DNA of 46,264 nt from Bacteroidota bacterium (GCA_013287375.1 JABDDX010000012.1:1-46264); one strand, 5' to 3'. Counted from the first letter of the stretch, positions 16,531-26,103 are shown. Notes: generated by a model not told the origin, from the sequence alone. A program made the numbers and translations.

Positions 16531-19372
16531 TTTCCATACGATTTAATAAGCCATCGAAATCATAACTCACGCCTTTTTGAGTAATGATATTAACTATTTT
16601 GCCATGGTACATCAACTTACAATTGCCGCCTGTTGTAGATGTTACCTTAATGTATTGCAATTGCCCATGAACCCAACTATAACTTAATATAAAGCCACCT
16701 CTTGCACAGATGCCAACAACTTTGCCAACGGGTAAAGTTGTTGGTAATGCCGGCAGAATCTCTATCGCATCGCCCTGACTTTGCAGCAGCATTTCGGCAA
16801 GGCCTGCGGCACCGCCAAAGTTGCCATCTATCTGGAATGGTGGATGGGCATCAAATAAATTATGGTATACTCCGCCTCTTTCTTTTCCCAAGCTTACATC
16901 GGCAGGCGAAAGTAGCATGTCAAACAAACGCATCGCATGGTCGCCTTCTTTTAACCGGGCGTATAAGTTTACTTTCCAGGCGATGCTCCATCCTGTTCCT
17001 TCGTCGCCACGGTATTTGAGGGATTGTTCGGCAGCCTTCATTAAAGCCGGAGTGTCCCACGTAATATCTGTACCGGGATAAACGCCCCACATGTGCGATA
17101 CATGGCGATGTGTATCGGCGGTATCGTCTTTATCCTCCATCCACTCCTGTAATTGACCATAGCGACCAATTTTATTAGGCGCGATTTGGCCGTACATGGA
17201 TTTCAGCGTATCTATAAACTTATTATGGATGCCCAAAACACCGGCAGCAGCAATTGTATTTTTGAACAGATCACGAATGATCTGATGATCCATTGTCGGC
17301 CCGGCAACCAAGCCGCCATGCTCGGGTGAATTTGATGGTGTGCTAATGAGGTAGCCTGTTTTAGGGTCTTTGGTTAAAAAATGAACAAAAAACTCAGCCG
17401 CGCCTTCCATATCCGGATAAGCCCGGTTTTTTAAAAATGCCTGATCCTTGGTAAACAAATAATGCTCCCATAACTGGTGACAAAGCCATGCACCGCCACT
17501 TACCCAAATACCATGCGTAGATGAATTTACAGGGGCAGTTCCGCGCCATATATCAGTGTTGTGGTGTAGTACCCATCCGGGCGCATTGTAGTGTAGTTTG
17601 GCTGTGGCTTTGCCTGTTTTTGCCAGATCATCAACCGCATTAAAAAACGGGGCACTACATGCTGATAGATTTAATTCCTCGGCAGGCCAGTAATTCATTT
17701 CTAAATTGATATTGGTGGTAAATTTACTACCCCAAGGTGGTGTTAGCAGATCGTTCCAAAGTCCCTGTAAATTTGCAGGCTGGCTATTGCCCGGGCGTGA
17801 TAATGAGATCAGCAAATAACGGCCGTATTGCACATATAAGGCTATCAAGGCAGGATCGGCAGTATTGCTGAATTTTAGGATGCGCTCATCAGTAGGTAAG
17901 CTATCATTTGGAGTAGACCCTAAATAAAGAAAGAACTTATCGAAATAAGATTGATAATCTTTAACATGAGCGGCCATTATAATCGCATAAATTCTACCTG
18001 AAATTTTGCTAATAATATTTTTACAAATCGCATCAGGGTTGCCGGAAACATCTTTATAACTTTTAAAATTGGTTGCGGCGGTTAGGTATAGCGTAGCCTG
18101 GTTAGCGTTGCTAACAGTTATATCATTTGCATTTACCACCACTTTGCCACCTATCGCCTCAATATGTAAATAACTAACGCCCCGCAATACGCCATCACTA
18201 ATTTTCAGCGATAATGCCAAGGTATGGGCATCGACTTTGTGAATATTGAAAGACTTGTGTAAGGTTTTAAGTAACGCGTTAAAGGTTATGCTGCCGGGCT
18301 GGCTTGCTGTTAGGTGTACCGCTATAACCTGATTGGGTGCGCTTCCAAAGTATTCGCGGGTATAGGTAGTACCGTTTGATTGGTAGGTAACATGCGCGAT
18401 GGCTTTGGTCAGATCAAGATCGCGGGTATAGTTTGACACCTGCTGTTTAGGGAATTGCAAGTAGAGATCGGCAAAGGGTTGGTATTCGGCATTATATGCA
18501 GGGTGAGCTGGCGGTGAATCATTTTGGATAGCATATTTCCAATTTGATTTTAGTGGGATAAAGTTTGCCGGTGCATCTTTTTGATAAACACCCAGTTTTT
18601 CTTTTACCGTAGTTAATCCGCCTTTATCATAAAAATTAAGTACCTGTATAGCTATGGTATTTTTGCCGGGATGAAGCAAACCTGCCGGGATGGTATAACT
18701 ACGATTTGAATTATTACCGGAAGAGCCAACCAAATGACCATTCACATAGGTAAAATCCATATCACGAACCCTACCAATATTTAACACCATCGCTTTCCCA
18801 ACCATGTCTGCTGGCAGATCGAAGCTATTGCGAAGCCAAACGGCGCCATCTAAACCCTCAAAACCGGGAAGTACCTCCCAACCGTTTACTTGCGGCTGCG
18901 TAATAGTTTTCCAGTTACTGTCATTCAAATCAGTTGTAGCATACGATACATCCGAACGCATTTTTTTCACCCATGCTACTGAATCGGCATCATAGGTAAA
19001 CTCGTGGCTTTTCATCCCCATAAAGTGTTCCTGTGCAATTGATTCAGCCTCGGCTTGTTTGCCTTCAGCGATGAGACGACGGATGATGGGTAGATATTTT
19101 GCTGCTCCCTTACGGGCGTAAGCTCTCGGGCCGCCGGTCCATAAGGTTTGCTCATTAAACTGGATGCGATCTTCGTCCGCACCGCCAAATATCATAGCAC
19201 CTAAACGACCGTTACCAATGGGCAGGGCATCTGTCCATTTTTGGGCGGGTTGTTTATACCAAAGTCTTAAATTGCTTTGTGAGAAACCATGCTCAGGATT
19301 AATCATCGCGAACAGCAGAACCGTTGCACTAAGTAATATCCGGGTTGTAAATATGTTGGTTTTCCTGTTCAT
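16520..19372 (-). CDS. GH95-family hydrolase (alpha-L-fucosidase/alpha-galactosidase type) with inserted jelly-roll domain
   Basis: A secreted 950-residue protein. Signature segments of GH95 are present: NLRLWYKQPAQKWTDALPIG and FNEQTLWTGGPR (N-terminal domain), GLWNDLLTPPWGSKFTTNIN with LEMNYWPAE (catalytic barrel), STPSNSPEHGG, and HPPFQIDGNFGG near the end. Family members cleave alpha-1,2-L-fucosides or alpha-L-galactosides by an inverting mechanism. Unusually, residues of about 122-293 interrupt the N-terminal domain. This insert has the pattern of the sugar-binding jelly roll seen in GH2 and sialate acetylesterases (DLNDSNWKTI, GAVWLRNSFDLP, FTYVNGHLVG, LHPGKNTIAIQVLNF). After it the GH95 domain resumes at AEYQPFADLYLQFP. 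It follows the 914-residue hydrolase gene by 5 nt. In a pectin locus the likely target is terminal L-fucose or L-galactose. Confidence 0.9.
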   Translation of the reverse strand: MNRKTNIFTTRILLSATVLLFAMINPEHGFSQSNLRLWYKQPAQKWTDALPIGNGRLGAMIFGGADEDRIQFNEQTLWTGGPRAYARKGAAKYLPIIRRLIAEGKQAEAESIAQEHFMGMKSHEFTYDADSVAWVKKMRSDVSYATTDLNDSNWKTITQPQVNGWEVLPGFEGLDGAVWLRNSFDLPADMVGKAMVLNIGRVRDMDFTYVNGHLVGSSGNNSNRSYTIPAGLLHPGKNTIAIQVLNFYDKGGLTTVKEKLGVYQKDAPANFIPLKSNWKYAIQNDSPPAHPAYNAEYQPFADLYLQFPKQQVSNYTRDLDLTKAIAHVTYQSNGTTYTREYFGSAPNQVIAVHLTASQPGSITFNALLKTLHKSFNIHKVDAHTLALSLKISDGVLRGVSYLHIEAIGGKVVVNANDITVSNANQATLYLTAATNFKSYKDVSGNPDAICKNIISKISGRIYAIIMAAHVKDYQSYFDKFFLYLGSTPNDSLPTDERILKFSNTADPALIALYVQYGRYLLISLSRPGNSQPANLQGLWNDLLTPPWGSKFTTNINLEMNYWPAEELNLSACSAPFFNAVDDLAKTGKATAKLHYNAPGWVLHHNTDIWRGTAPVNSSTHGIWVSGGAWLCHQLWEHYLFTKDQAFLKNRAYPDMEGAAEFFVHFLTKDPKTGYLISTPSNSPEHGGLVAGPTMDHQIIRDLFKNTIAAAGVLGIHNKFIDTLKSMYGQIAPNKIGRYGQLQEWMEDKDDTADTHRHVSHMWGVYPGTDITWDTPALMKAAEQSLKYRGDEGTGWSIAWKVNLYARLKEGDHAMRLFDMLLSPADVSLGKERGGVYHNLFDAHPPFQIDGNFGGAAGLAEMLLQSQGDAIEILPALPTTLPVGKVVGICARGGFILSYSWVHGQLQYIKVTSTTGGNCKLMYHGKIVNIITQKGVSYDFDGLLNRMESVK

Positions 19373-19377
19373 TTAAA

Positions 19378-22122
19378 TTAGTTAAACAACCATCTTAAAT
19401 CTTTGATGTTACCTTCGTTACTTAAGCCTGCATCATAAACCGGGATGGTGGCCGAATCATCCACAAAACCCAATACTAAACATGCACCTTTACCTAAACT
19501 TAAGGTATTATTACCTGCTTTGAAAGTATAAGTATGCACATTCACCGGGGGTAAACCATCGATTTGTATGGCATTGGCAATCTTAATATCAGCCTGACCA
19601 TAATCATTTGCGGTGGCGTCTGTTTCCAGTTGGGGTTCCTGTAAATACTTGCTTTCTTTGCTTAAAAAATATCCAACCAAAACTTTAACAGGTTTTGTAT
19701 TAGTAAAATTTATGGTTGTACCATCGGCAATTTGCATTGCCCTGTCCAATTTAATACCCTGTAAGCCTGTTAATTCAGAGGCAATGTTTTTGATTTGGGC
19801 GGAAGTATCCGTAAACACCTGCCTGCCTGCTGATGCTTTGTAAAAATCAACATTAGTTAAAGTTACCAGGGCGTCAATCAATTGTATCTTTTGTTGCTTT
19901 TTGGCGATAGACTTCGGCATTTTAAGGGAATCAATATTCCGCTTAAAATTATTTAGCTCCTTTTGGTAGATGGGCAATAACTCAACCCAGGTTTTATTTT
20001 TACCATCGTTACCCCCTACCGGTATTTTGCGTTGCTTGGTTTGCATACTGTTGGCATACAAGTAGGTATTTTTGGTAAGATCAACCAATTGCTGGTAATA
20101 ATTCAGACTGATCTGCAATTCAGGCAAGGCCTTATCCAAATCGCTTAAATCATCAGAATATTTGTAACGCAATACCCATAATGCAGCCTTTACCTTATGC
20201 GCATAGGAATTAGCCATGGCGTTATAACAGTACATATCATTTTTAAGGCGATCAAATTCCGCTTTATCAGTAGTTACACCTTTATCAGCTGCATCAATAG
20301 CTTTAACCGCGTCGTGGCCTTCTTCTATTATGTCGTTAACTACCTTAACCGGGGTTTCGCCAACGTGTGGCTGGTGTTTCCATTCTTTGGCGGCATACTC
20401 GCTTAACATTTCCCCTTCAGGGCCTTCAGAATTGTATAGTAATGAGAATAAGCCATATTTTTCAGGATCAACCAATTCGTTCATGGTCATCCCCAAGGTC
20501 ATGGTTTGGCGGTTACCATCGGTTATGCCGAAACGCCTTAATATCTTGGGCGAAATCTCGCCGGATTGTTCGTAGGCATCTAAGATATCTTTGCCGTGCT
20601 CAAAATCGCAACCGTATTTTGAGGATAATTGCTGTGACCAATACTTAACTTCTTCGCCCCTATCACGATGGCAATTCCATGCATAGCGCGACCATTCTTT
20701 ATACCAGATCCAGTCCCTGTCCATTTCCAGCTCTCGGGTCGAGGTGTTATCAGCGGTATATGGCCAATCCCAGTAAGACGCCTGCGGATAGATGTGGATA
20801 CCGTTTGATTCATCAGGATTATGCATCGCCTGAACGCATTTTTGTATAAAATCATCCGAACCATACCTGAAAGGTTCAAGGTTAGCCAAAATGTGAACAT
20901 TTTCAATTTCAACAGGGCCAAGTTTGCTCAGCGTTTGGTGCAATTCCACCCAGGGGCCGTGAGGTGTATAAGTAGTTAAAGCTTCGCCGTTGTACTTGAT
21001 CATGGTATACAGGTTGCTATATAATGGTTTGGCATATTTCATATCGGATGGCGCATCAGTATCATGCGCGCGGAGAACGATCGGCGGCTCATCGGTACGG
21101 CCTAAAGCATGCAGCCCATCTTTTACGCCCGGAATTATTGTTTTGGTGAACCAATCAATATCATCCTGACCAACACCCTCCATCGCCTCGCCTAAAGTTA
21201 CCAGCAAACCTACGTTAGGGTATTTTTGTACAAAAGCAGCAATAGATTTACGGGTGTAATCAGCTATGATGGGTACAATATGCCGGTTGCGGTCTTGTGT
21301 TTTGAGGTGATTGTGTTCGGCAAAAGGTTTGGAAACGATGATGTTGTAAAAGCCCTGTATCACCCAGATACCGCGTTTATCAGCTTCGCGGGTTAGGAAA
21401 TTGTATATGTCGACGTTCTTTTCGTAGGTAGCTTCGTCTACCTCCAGGGCATATGGATAATCCTTTACCTTAACGAGCGAAGCAAAGGGGTGACCGCTCC
21501 ACAGGTAAAGCGAATTCATACGGTTTTGCGCCAATGAATCTAAATATTTAATCCATAAAGCCTTATCATAAAACCAGGGGAAATTTTGCGGGGTATAAGG
21601 ATATTCATACGTACCGCGACCGGGTAATAGCTCGGGTTTTTGAATTCCTATACAGGCACCACGCAGTATCATTTCGGGCTGATCTGTTTTGTTGATGCTT
21701 GCAGGAAGCGAATGGTTTAATTTTAACTCATCCGCCAATTCAAGGCAGCCATATAGTGCGCCGGAGTTATCCGCACCTGCAATAACTATATTGCCGGAGG
21801 TGCCATTTATGGCAAACCCTTCTTTACCGGGTTTTTGATTTAGGTGGACATGCCATTTAGTATAATATTTTTTGATTAGGGGATCATTTAACAACCCGAC
21901 AATTATAGTACTGCCATTATTCTGAAGATTGGCTTTTTCCGTCACAACATAGCCTTGTCCCTTTAACTGCTGCTCCAATTTTTGCACGCCATATTTAACA
22001 CGTGCATGGGCCGAGCCGGAAAATATGACAGTAACAGGTTTTGTTGATTTTACACCCGTCGCATTACAGATCAATGCGCTAAACAAACAGGTGCAAAAAA
22101 CAATATTAAATATGATCTTCAT
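19378..22122 (-). CDS. Secreted glycoside hydrolase, alpha-glucuronidase-like (family uncertain)
   Basis: A 914-residue exported enzyme and first gene of the six-gene hydrolase operon. After a signal peptide (about 1-22) comes a domain like the N-terminal alpha/beta domain of GH20 and GH67 enzymes (about 28-145; GKEGFAINGTSGNIVIAGAD followed by GALYGCLELADEL). Then a TIM-barrel region follows (about 150-560: QNRMNSLYLWSGHPFA, LVTLGEAMEGVGQDDIDWF, IYPQASYWDWPYTAD) with several possible catalytic acids. A helical C-terminal part follows. The architecture resembles alpha-glucuronidases and related alpha-galacturonidases, and a uronic-acid-cleaving role would suit a pectic substrate. I could not name the family from memory with certainty, and no catalytic pair is assigned. 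Confidence 0.7.
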   Translation of the reverse strand: MKIIFNIVFCTCLFSALICNATGVKSTKPVTVIFSGSAHARVKYGVQKLEQQLKGQGYVVTEKANLQNNGSTIIVGLLNDPLIKKYYTKWHVHLNQKPGKEGFAINGTSGNIVIAGADNSGALYGCLELADELKLNHSLPASINKTDQPEMILRGACIGIQKPELLPGRGTYEYPYTPQNFPWFYDKALWIKYLDSLAQNRMNSLYLWSGHPFASLVKVKDYPYALEVDEATYEKNVDIYNFLTREADKRGIWVIQGFYNIIVSKPFAEHNHLKTQDRNRHIVPIIADYTRKSIAAFVQKYPNVGLLVTLGEAMEGVGQDDIDWFTKTIIPGVKDGLHALGRTDEPPIVLRAHDTDAPSDMKYAKPLYSNLYTMIKYNGEALTTYTPHGPWVELHQTLSKLGPVEIENVHILANLEPFRYGSDDFIQKCVQAMHNPDESNGIHIYPQASYWDWPYTADNTSTRELEMDRDWIWYKEWSRYAWNCHRDRGEEVKYWSQQLSSKYGCDFEHGKDILDAYEQSGEISPKILRRFGITDGNRQTMTLGMTMNELVDPEKYGLFSLLYNSEGPEGEMLSEYAAKEWKHQPHVGETPVKVVNDIIEEGHDAVKAIDAADKGVTTDKAEFDRLKNDMYCYNAMANSYAHKVKAALWVLRYKYSDDLSDLDKALPELQISLNYYQQLVDLTKNTYLYANSMQTKQRKIPVGGNDGKNKTWVELLPIYQKELNNFKRNIDSLKMPKSIAKKQQKIQLIDALVTLTNVDFYKASAGRQVFTDTSAQIKNIASELTGLQGIKLDRAMQIADGTTINFTNTKPVKVLVGYFLSKESKYLQEPQLETDATANDYGQADIKIANAIQIDGLPPVNVHTYTFKAGNNTLSLGKGACLVLGFVDDSATIPVYDAGLSNEGNIKDLRWLFN

Positions 22123-22422
22123 AAACTAACAGATACAAACACAATGAAAAGATTTGCTAATATTCGGGCAACAAAACATTGCAGGAAATTGGTATTAAAA
22201 TAAACTTAGGTTAAAATATTTACGGTTATATAAACAGCCAAATCTATTAGTACAGAGGCATTAAATACTGCTGATTTTTTTCAAGCTATTGTACTATGTT
22301 ATCATCAAAGAATGACTTAAATTTAAAACCTGTACAATTCAAGAATGTTTCATTAGTGGAACAACAGGTGTTTCAATTCGAGATTTTTTGCGGTTAAATG
22401 CTTTAAATTATGCTAAAAAATG
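22123..22422. other. Leader region of the six-gene hydrolase operon
   Basis: No gene is seen. This AT-rich stretch lies upstream of the leftward operon start at 22122. A minus-strand TAGATTTG at 22239-22246 matches the TAnnTTTG minus-7 box of Bacteroidota promoters and would place transcription start about 110 nt before the gene. No TTG box is found at the usual 19-21 nt spacing, so the promoter call is weak. Confidence 0.3.
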
Positions 22423-22612
22423 GGCAAAAAACGAACCTTTTTTGCCATTTTCAAGGTCTGTTTTGGCGTTTTTTAGATCGAAAAACGACTAAAACAAGCT
22501 TATTTGAGTCATTTTTACAATCTAAAAACGGCGTTTTCGGGTAATTTTCGGGCGTTTTTAGGGCTAAAAGTGTACCAACTGTACCACTTGTTCCAAATGT
22601 GCCGTGGTACAG
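22423..22612. repeat. Cluster of four inverted repeats between two leftward genes
   Basis: Four perfect stems lie within 190 bases: GGCAAAAAA / TTTTTTGCC (22423-22431 and 22438-22446, 6-nt loop); CGTTTTT / AAAAACG (22467-22473 and 22481-22487); CTAAAAACG / CGTTTTTAG (22522-22530 and 22553-22561); CTGTACCAC / GTGGTACAG (22579-22587 and 22604-22612). The first three share an AAAAACG/CGTTTTT theme, and GCGTTTT and TTTTCGGG recur within them. The block follows the stop of the MGH1-like gene. It may act as a transcription barrier before the next operon, or be a degenerate repeat element. Confidence 0.55.
22579..22612 (-). terminator. Possible terminator hairpin after the MGH1-like hydrolase gene
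   Basis: A perfect 9-bp stem (CTGTACCAC / GTGGTACAG) with a 16-nt loop begins 5 nt past the stop codon at 22618 on the minus strand. Past the stem the minus strand reads TTGGTACACTTTT, only a weak T-run, so an operator palindrome is an alternative reading. Confidence 0.4.
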
Positions 22613-22617
22613 TACGG

Positions 22618-24168
22618 TTATGAATTTAACTTAACAGTTACTTTTTTCAGCTCAGTTCCATGGTAGATAACTTTGCCATCGGCATACACAAAAAAGCCTG
22701 CTCCTTGATGATATTTCGATCCTTTTTCGTCCCACAGTATGGTTAGAATATGCCCATGGTAAGCCACATTATCCAGGCAGAACCATGCCCATTGTCCTTT
22801 TGGTATCAACGGGGCGATTTCCAGCACATTATCGGCCCGTGGCCTTAATCCAACCAGATCACTGATAACCAGGTCGCAGAAGCCGGAGTGGTTATAGTAG
22901 CTGCTTCTTGGGTTATCGCCTTTTAGCCAATAACCTGTTTTTTCGTCCTGATACTCACCCAGATAAGGCACACCCCTCTTGATATGCGACATCGCGTATT
23001 TATGAAACTGATCATAAAAAACCTTCTCGGACATATCATCATGATTGGTATAATTGTCGATCAGGTTAGCTAATGCCTTTAATGTTTGGGTAGTGGCAAA
23101 TGGCCATATCGCCCCATCCCACTCGCTGCCGTGTCCGCTCCCATGTGTACGGAACAGCGGGTGGCGCCTTTCGGCAGTAGTTATACCCCATGGGGCGTTG
23201 AACCCTTTGACATCAGGCAATTGTTCCCATTGCTCAGCAAATTTCGACTTATCATCAGGCAGGTTAAAGTACCATGGGATAAAGCCTAATTCCTCGCGGG
23301 CATCAGCAAAATGGCCATCTGGCTTTCTTACTTCAAAGAACTTGGCACTATCGTCCCATAAACTATCCTGTACCAGTTGCTTCAGTTGTGCTGCTTTTTG
23401 CTGGTAGATGGTTTTCAGCGTGTCGTTCCCGGTTATGGCCGCCATTTTAGCTAAGGCGTTGGCATTGCCGAACATATAGCTATTGATGGTTGGCCGTATA
23501 TTTTTCACATGCCTGCCGCCACTGATGGATTCTTCCATAGCATCCCGCACATCATATTGCCAAAACAACTTGCCTGGTAACTGGTGTTCGCTTTCCCATT
23601 GGCGATAATCATTATCCAAAGCCGGCAGTGATTGTTTGATGAAAGACTTATCCAGGTTAGTTAGGTAGAAATTATATACCGCATCATCTAACCAACTGCT
23701 AAAAGCATGTAAGTGTGGCTTAGCTTGCTTAGGATCATCATATAGCCAAAAATTGATATAATCCCTGATGTACTCCCTATCGCGCAGCCAGCGGCCCTCA
23801 TATATCTGGTGCCCAAGCGCGCTGCTAACGGTATTGTATTCGCCGGCCCAGTTTACGTTGGTGATGAATTCTGTAAATACAAACCCATCAGGAGTTTTTA
23901 CCAGGTGCTTGCGGAATGTCCACCAGCGGTAATAGTAAATTTTTTCAATTGCAGAGTCAGGGCATTCAAAAAGCGGAACGTTATCTGCCAGCCATTCAAA
24001 AGCATGATCGTTTGTGATATAGTTTTTTACGGTTTCGGTATCGATAGAATTAAAATAACTCACATAGTTTTTTAATTTACCGGTAGTAAGTATATGCTTT
24101 TGCTGAGCGCTGCAGAAAAGGCTTGCACTTAGTGTTAATATTGTGAAAAAAATTGGCTTCAGCTTCAT
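22618..24168 (-). CDS. Secreted (alpha/alpha)6 glycosidase, MGH1-like
   Basis: A 516-residue exported enzyme with a signal peptide (about 1-21, ending FCSAQ). The body is a helical toroid of the kind found in GH63, GH37 and mannosylglycerate hydrolase (MGH1-like) proteins. Typical segments are NVNWAGEYNTVSSALGHQIY, GRWLRDREYIRDYINFW, YDVRDAMEESISGGRH, SYMFGNANALAKMA and the late WDGAIWPFATTQTLKALANL. The C-terminal YYNHSGFCDLVISDLVGLRP closes the barrel, and a small beta domain follows. Acidic residues in EYNTVSS and WDGAIWP are candidate catalytic residues, but this is by position only. It is transcribed away from the pectate lyase gene and is separated from the six-gene operon by a hairpin-rich block. 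The substrate is unknown; a role in trimming the pectic oligosaccharide is inferred from the locus. Confidence 0.72.
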   Translation of the reverse strand: MKLKPIFFTILTLSASLFCSAQQKHILTTGKLKNYVSYFNSIDTETVKNYITNDHAFEWLADNVPLFECPDSAIEKIYYYRWWTFRKHLVKTPDGFVFTEFITNVNWAGEYNTVSSALGHQIYEGRWLRDREYIRDYINFWLYDDPKQAKPHLHAFSSWLDDAVYNFYLTNLDKSFIKQSLPALDNDYRQWESEHQLPGKLFWQYDVRDAMEESISGGRHVKNIRPTINSYMFGNANALAKMAAITGNDTLKTIYQQKAAQLKQLVQDSLWDDSAKFFEVRKPDGHFADAREELGFIPWYFNLPDDKSKFAEQWEQLPDVKGFNAPWGITTAERRHPLFRTHGSGHGSEWDGAIWPFATTQTLKALANLIDNYTNHDDMSEKVFYDQFHKYAMSHIKRGVPYLGEYQDEKTGYWLKGDNPRSSYYNHSGFCDLVISDLVGLRPRADNVLEIAPLIPKGQWAWFCLDNVAYHGHILTILWDEKGSKYHQGAGFFVYADGKVIYHGTELKKVTVKLNS

Positions 24169-24450
24169 TTTATTTGCTTTTGATATACAACAGTCGATAC
24201 CACCTGAAATGTTATAATTGGCTTAATAATTAATGTAAATTTATAGGTATTTATCCTTAATAAACAAGCGCATAGGCCATACATGCTAATATTGTATATC
24301 AGCTAGAAAAAATCCTATACTAAAGCACTTTTTGTAGTTCGCATATTTGGGATGATAATTTTAACCTAATTATCGGGTAAATTGTATAAACTGTAACCGG
24401 TATTGATAACCAATGTGCCGGTTAACCATCACCAAATTATAATTAAAAAA
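24169..24450. other. Divergent promoter region (MGH1-like / pectate lyase)
   Basis: This 282-base AT-rich spacer sits between two divergent secreted-enzyme genes and must hold both promoters. A near match to the minus-7 box (CATATTTG) occurs on the plus strand near 24345, but no correctly spaced minus-33 box was found. Confidence 0.3.
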
Positions 24451-26103
24451 ATGAAGAGGAACATCCTTGCTTTGATTGCCTTAGTGGGCGCTGCCTGTAC
24501 CTGCCAAACCGCTTTGGCGCAATATCCGCGTGTGCCACCGGCCATGCAGGCAAAAGCAGATTCTATTTACAATATTGAGAAACTACGCTCCGATAAAGCA
24601 TTTGAGAAAGCTATGCCAGCTATCGAAAAAGACGAGAAGAATGGCAAACCCTATATCCCATGGGCGGCAAAACCATCAGATTTACCACAGGCCAAAATAC
24701 CTGCGTTTCCGGGCGCTGAAGGTGGTGGCATGTACTCATTCGGCGGTCGCGGCGGCAGAGTAATTGAGGTTACAAACCTGAACGATTATGGGCCGGGCTC
24801 TCTGCGCGATGCCTGCGAACAAGGTGGAGCACGGATAGTGGTATTTAATGTTGCCGGTATCATTCATTTGAGCCAACCAATCAGCATCAGGGCACCTTAT
24901 ATAAGTATTGAAGGCCAAAGCGCCCCCGGCGACGGAATTTGCATTGCCGGTGAATCTGTTTGGGTTGATACTCACGATGTGGTGGTAAGGTTTGTGCGTT
25001 TCCGCAGAGGTGCTACTGCTGTAACCAGTAGGGACGATGCTTTCGGCGGCAACCCGGTAGGTAATATTATGGTCGACCACGTTTCAGGAAGCTGGGGATT
25101 GGATGAGGTTATGTCCATGTACAGGCACGTTTATAATCGTCAGGGTAAAAAGGGAGATAAATTACCGACCGTAAATATTACCATGCAAAACTGCATGTTT
25201 GCTGAGGGACTTGATACTTACAACCATGCATTCGGCAGTACGCTTGGCGGCTTAAACAGCACCTTTATGCGTGATCTTTGGGCAAATAATATCAGTCGTA
25301 ACCCTTCGGTTGGTATGTATGGCGATTTTGGTTTTGTAGACAACGTAATATTTAACTGGTGGGACAGAAGCGCCGATGGTGGTGATAACAATTCACTATT
25401 TAACTTCTTTAACAACTATTACAAACCGGGACCGATAACAGATATTAAGAAACCTGTTGGGCACAGGATATTAAAACCAGAATCGGGCAGATCGCCGCAA
25501 AGTAAGGGCTTATTTGGCCGTGTATATGCCAATGGTAATATTATGGAGGGTGATGATAAGGTAACCAAGGATAACTGGGATGGCGGTATACAAATTGGTG
25601 AAATGCCGGATGCCGGCAGATATACCGACAGCATCCGTGTTAATACACCTTTCCCGATAGCGCCGATAACGGTTATCTCTGCAAAACAGGTGTATGATTA
25701 TGTTTTAGATAATGTAGGCTGCTTTTTACCGAGAAGAGATGCTGTTGATAAGCGTATCATCAACGACGTAAGAACAGGCAAAATAGCTTATGTGGAGGGT
25801 ACAGATAATAATAATGGCAGCAAATGGGTTAAACACCGCCTGCCCGATTCATCATACAAAAAAGGCATTATAACTGATATTGCGCAAGTAGGTGGCTACC
25901 CTGAATACAAAGGCACACCTTACAAGGATTCGGATCACGACGGTATGCCAGATGCCTATGAAATTAAACACGGACTTAACCCGCATGATGCAAGCGATGC
26001 TGCATTACCTGCTAAAAATGGCGGTGGCTATACCAACATTGAGGTTTACCTAAATAGCCTGGTACCATTAAATACTGTAATACCGATAGGATATAAAAAC
26101 TAA
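24451..26103 (+). CDS. Secreted pectate lyase-like protein (PL1-type parallel beta-helix)
   Basis: A 550-residue enzyme that would cleave de-esterified galacturonan by beta-elimination. The frame runs 48 nt further upstream, but the ATG at 24451 begins MKRNILALIALVGAACTCQT, a clean signal peptide ending ALAQ. The PL1 fold is clear: AFPGAEGGGMYSFGGRGG (about 85-102), VTNLNDYGPGSLRDA, ISIEGQSAPGDGI, IMVDHVSGSWGLDE (about 206-219) and WANNISRNPSVGMYGDFGFV, in which Arg283 fits the catalytic arginine. Near the C-terminus DSDHDGMPDAYEIKHGLNP (about 507-525) looks like a calcium-binding EF-hand-like loop, common at the end of secreted lyases. A strong terminator follows. It is the only polysaccharide lyase in the window and links the locus to pectin. 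Confidence 0.9.
   Translation: MKRNILALIALVGAACTCQTALAQYPRVPPAMQAKADSIYNIEKLRSDKAFEKAMPAIEKDEKNGKPYIPWAAKPSDLPQAKIPAFPGAEGGGMYSFGGRGGRVIEVTNLNDYGPGSLRDACEQGGARIVVFNVAGIIHLSQPISIRAPYISIEGQSAPGDGICIAGESVWVDTHDVVVRFVRFRRGATAVTSRDDAFGGNPVGNIMVDHVSGSWGLDEVMSMYRHVYNRQGKKGDKLPTVNITMQNCMFAEGLDTYNHAFGSTLGGLNSTFMRDLWANNISRNPSVGMYGDFGFVDNVIFNWWDRSADGGDNNSLFNFFNNYYKPGPITDIKKPVGHRILKPESGRSPQSKGLFGRVYANGNIMEGDDKVTKDNWDGGIQIGEMPDAGRYTDSIRVNTPFPIAPITVISAKQVYDYVLDNVGCFLPRRDAVDKRIINDVRTGKIAYVEGTDNNNGSKWVKHRLPDSSYKKGIITDIAQVGGYPEYKGTPYKDSDHDGMPDAYEIKHGLNPHDASDAALPAKNGGGYTNIEVYLNSLVPLNTVIPIGYKN

Noticed and set aside
20330..20921. Open frames on both strands within the 914-residue hydrolase gene
   Set aside because: The real gene shows continuous protein-family similarity in its own frame; these have none.
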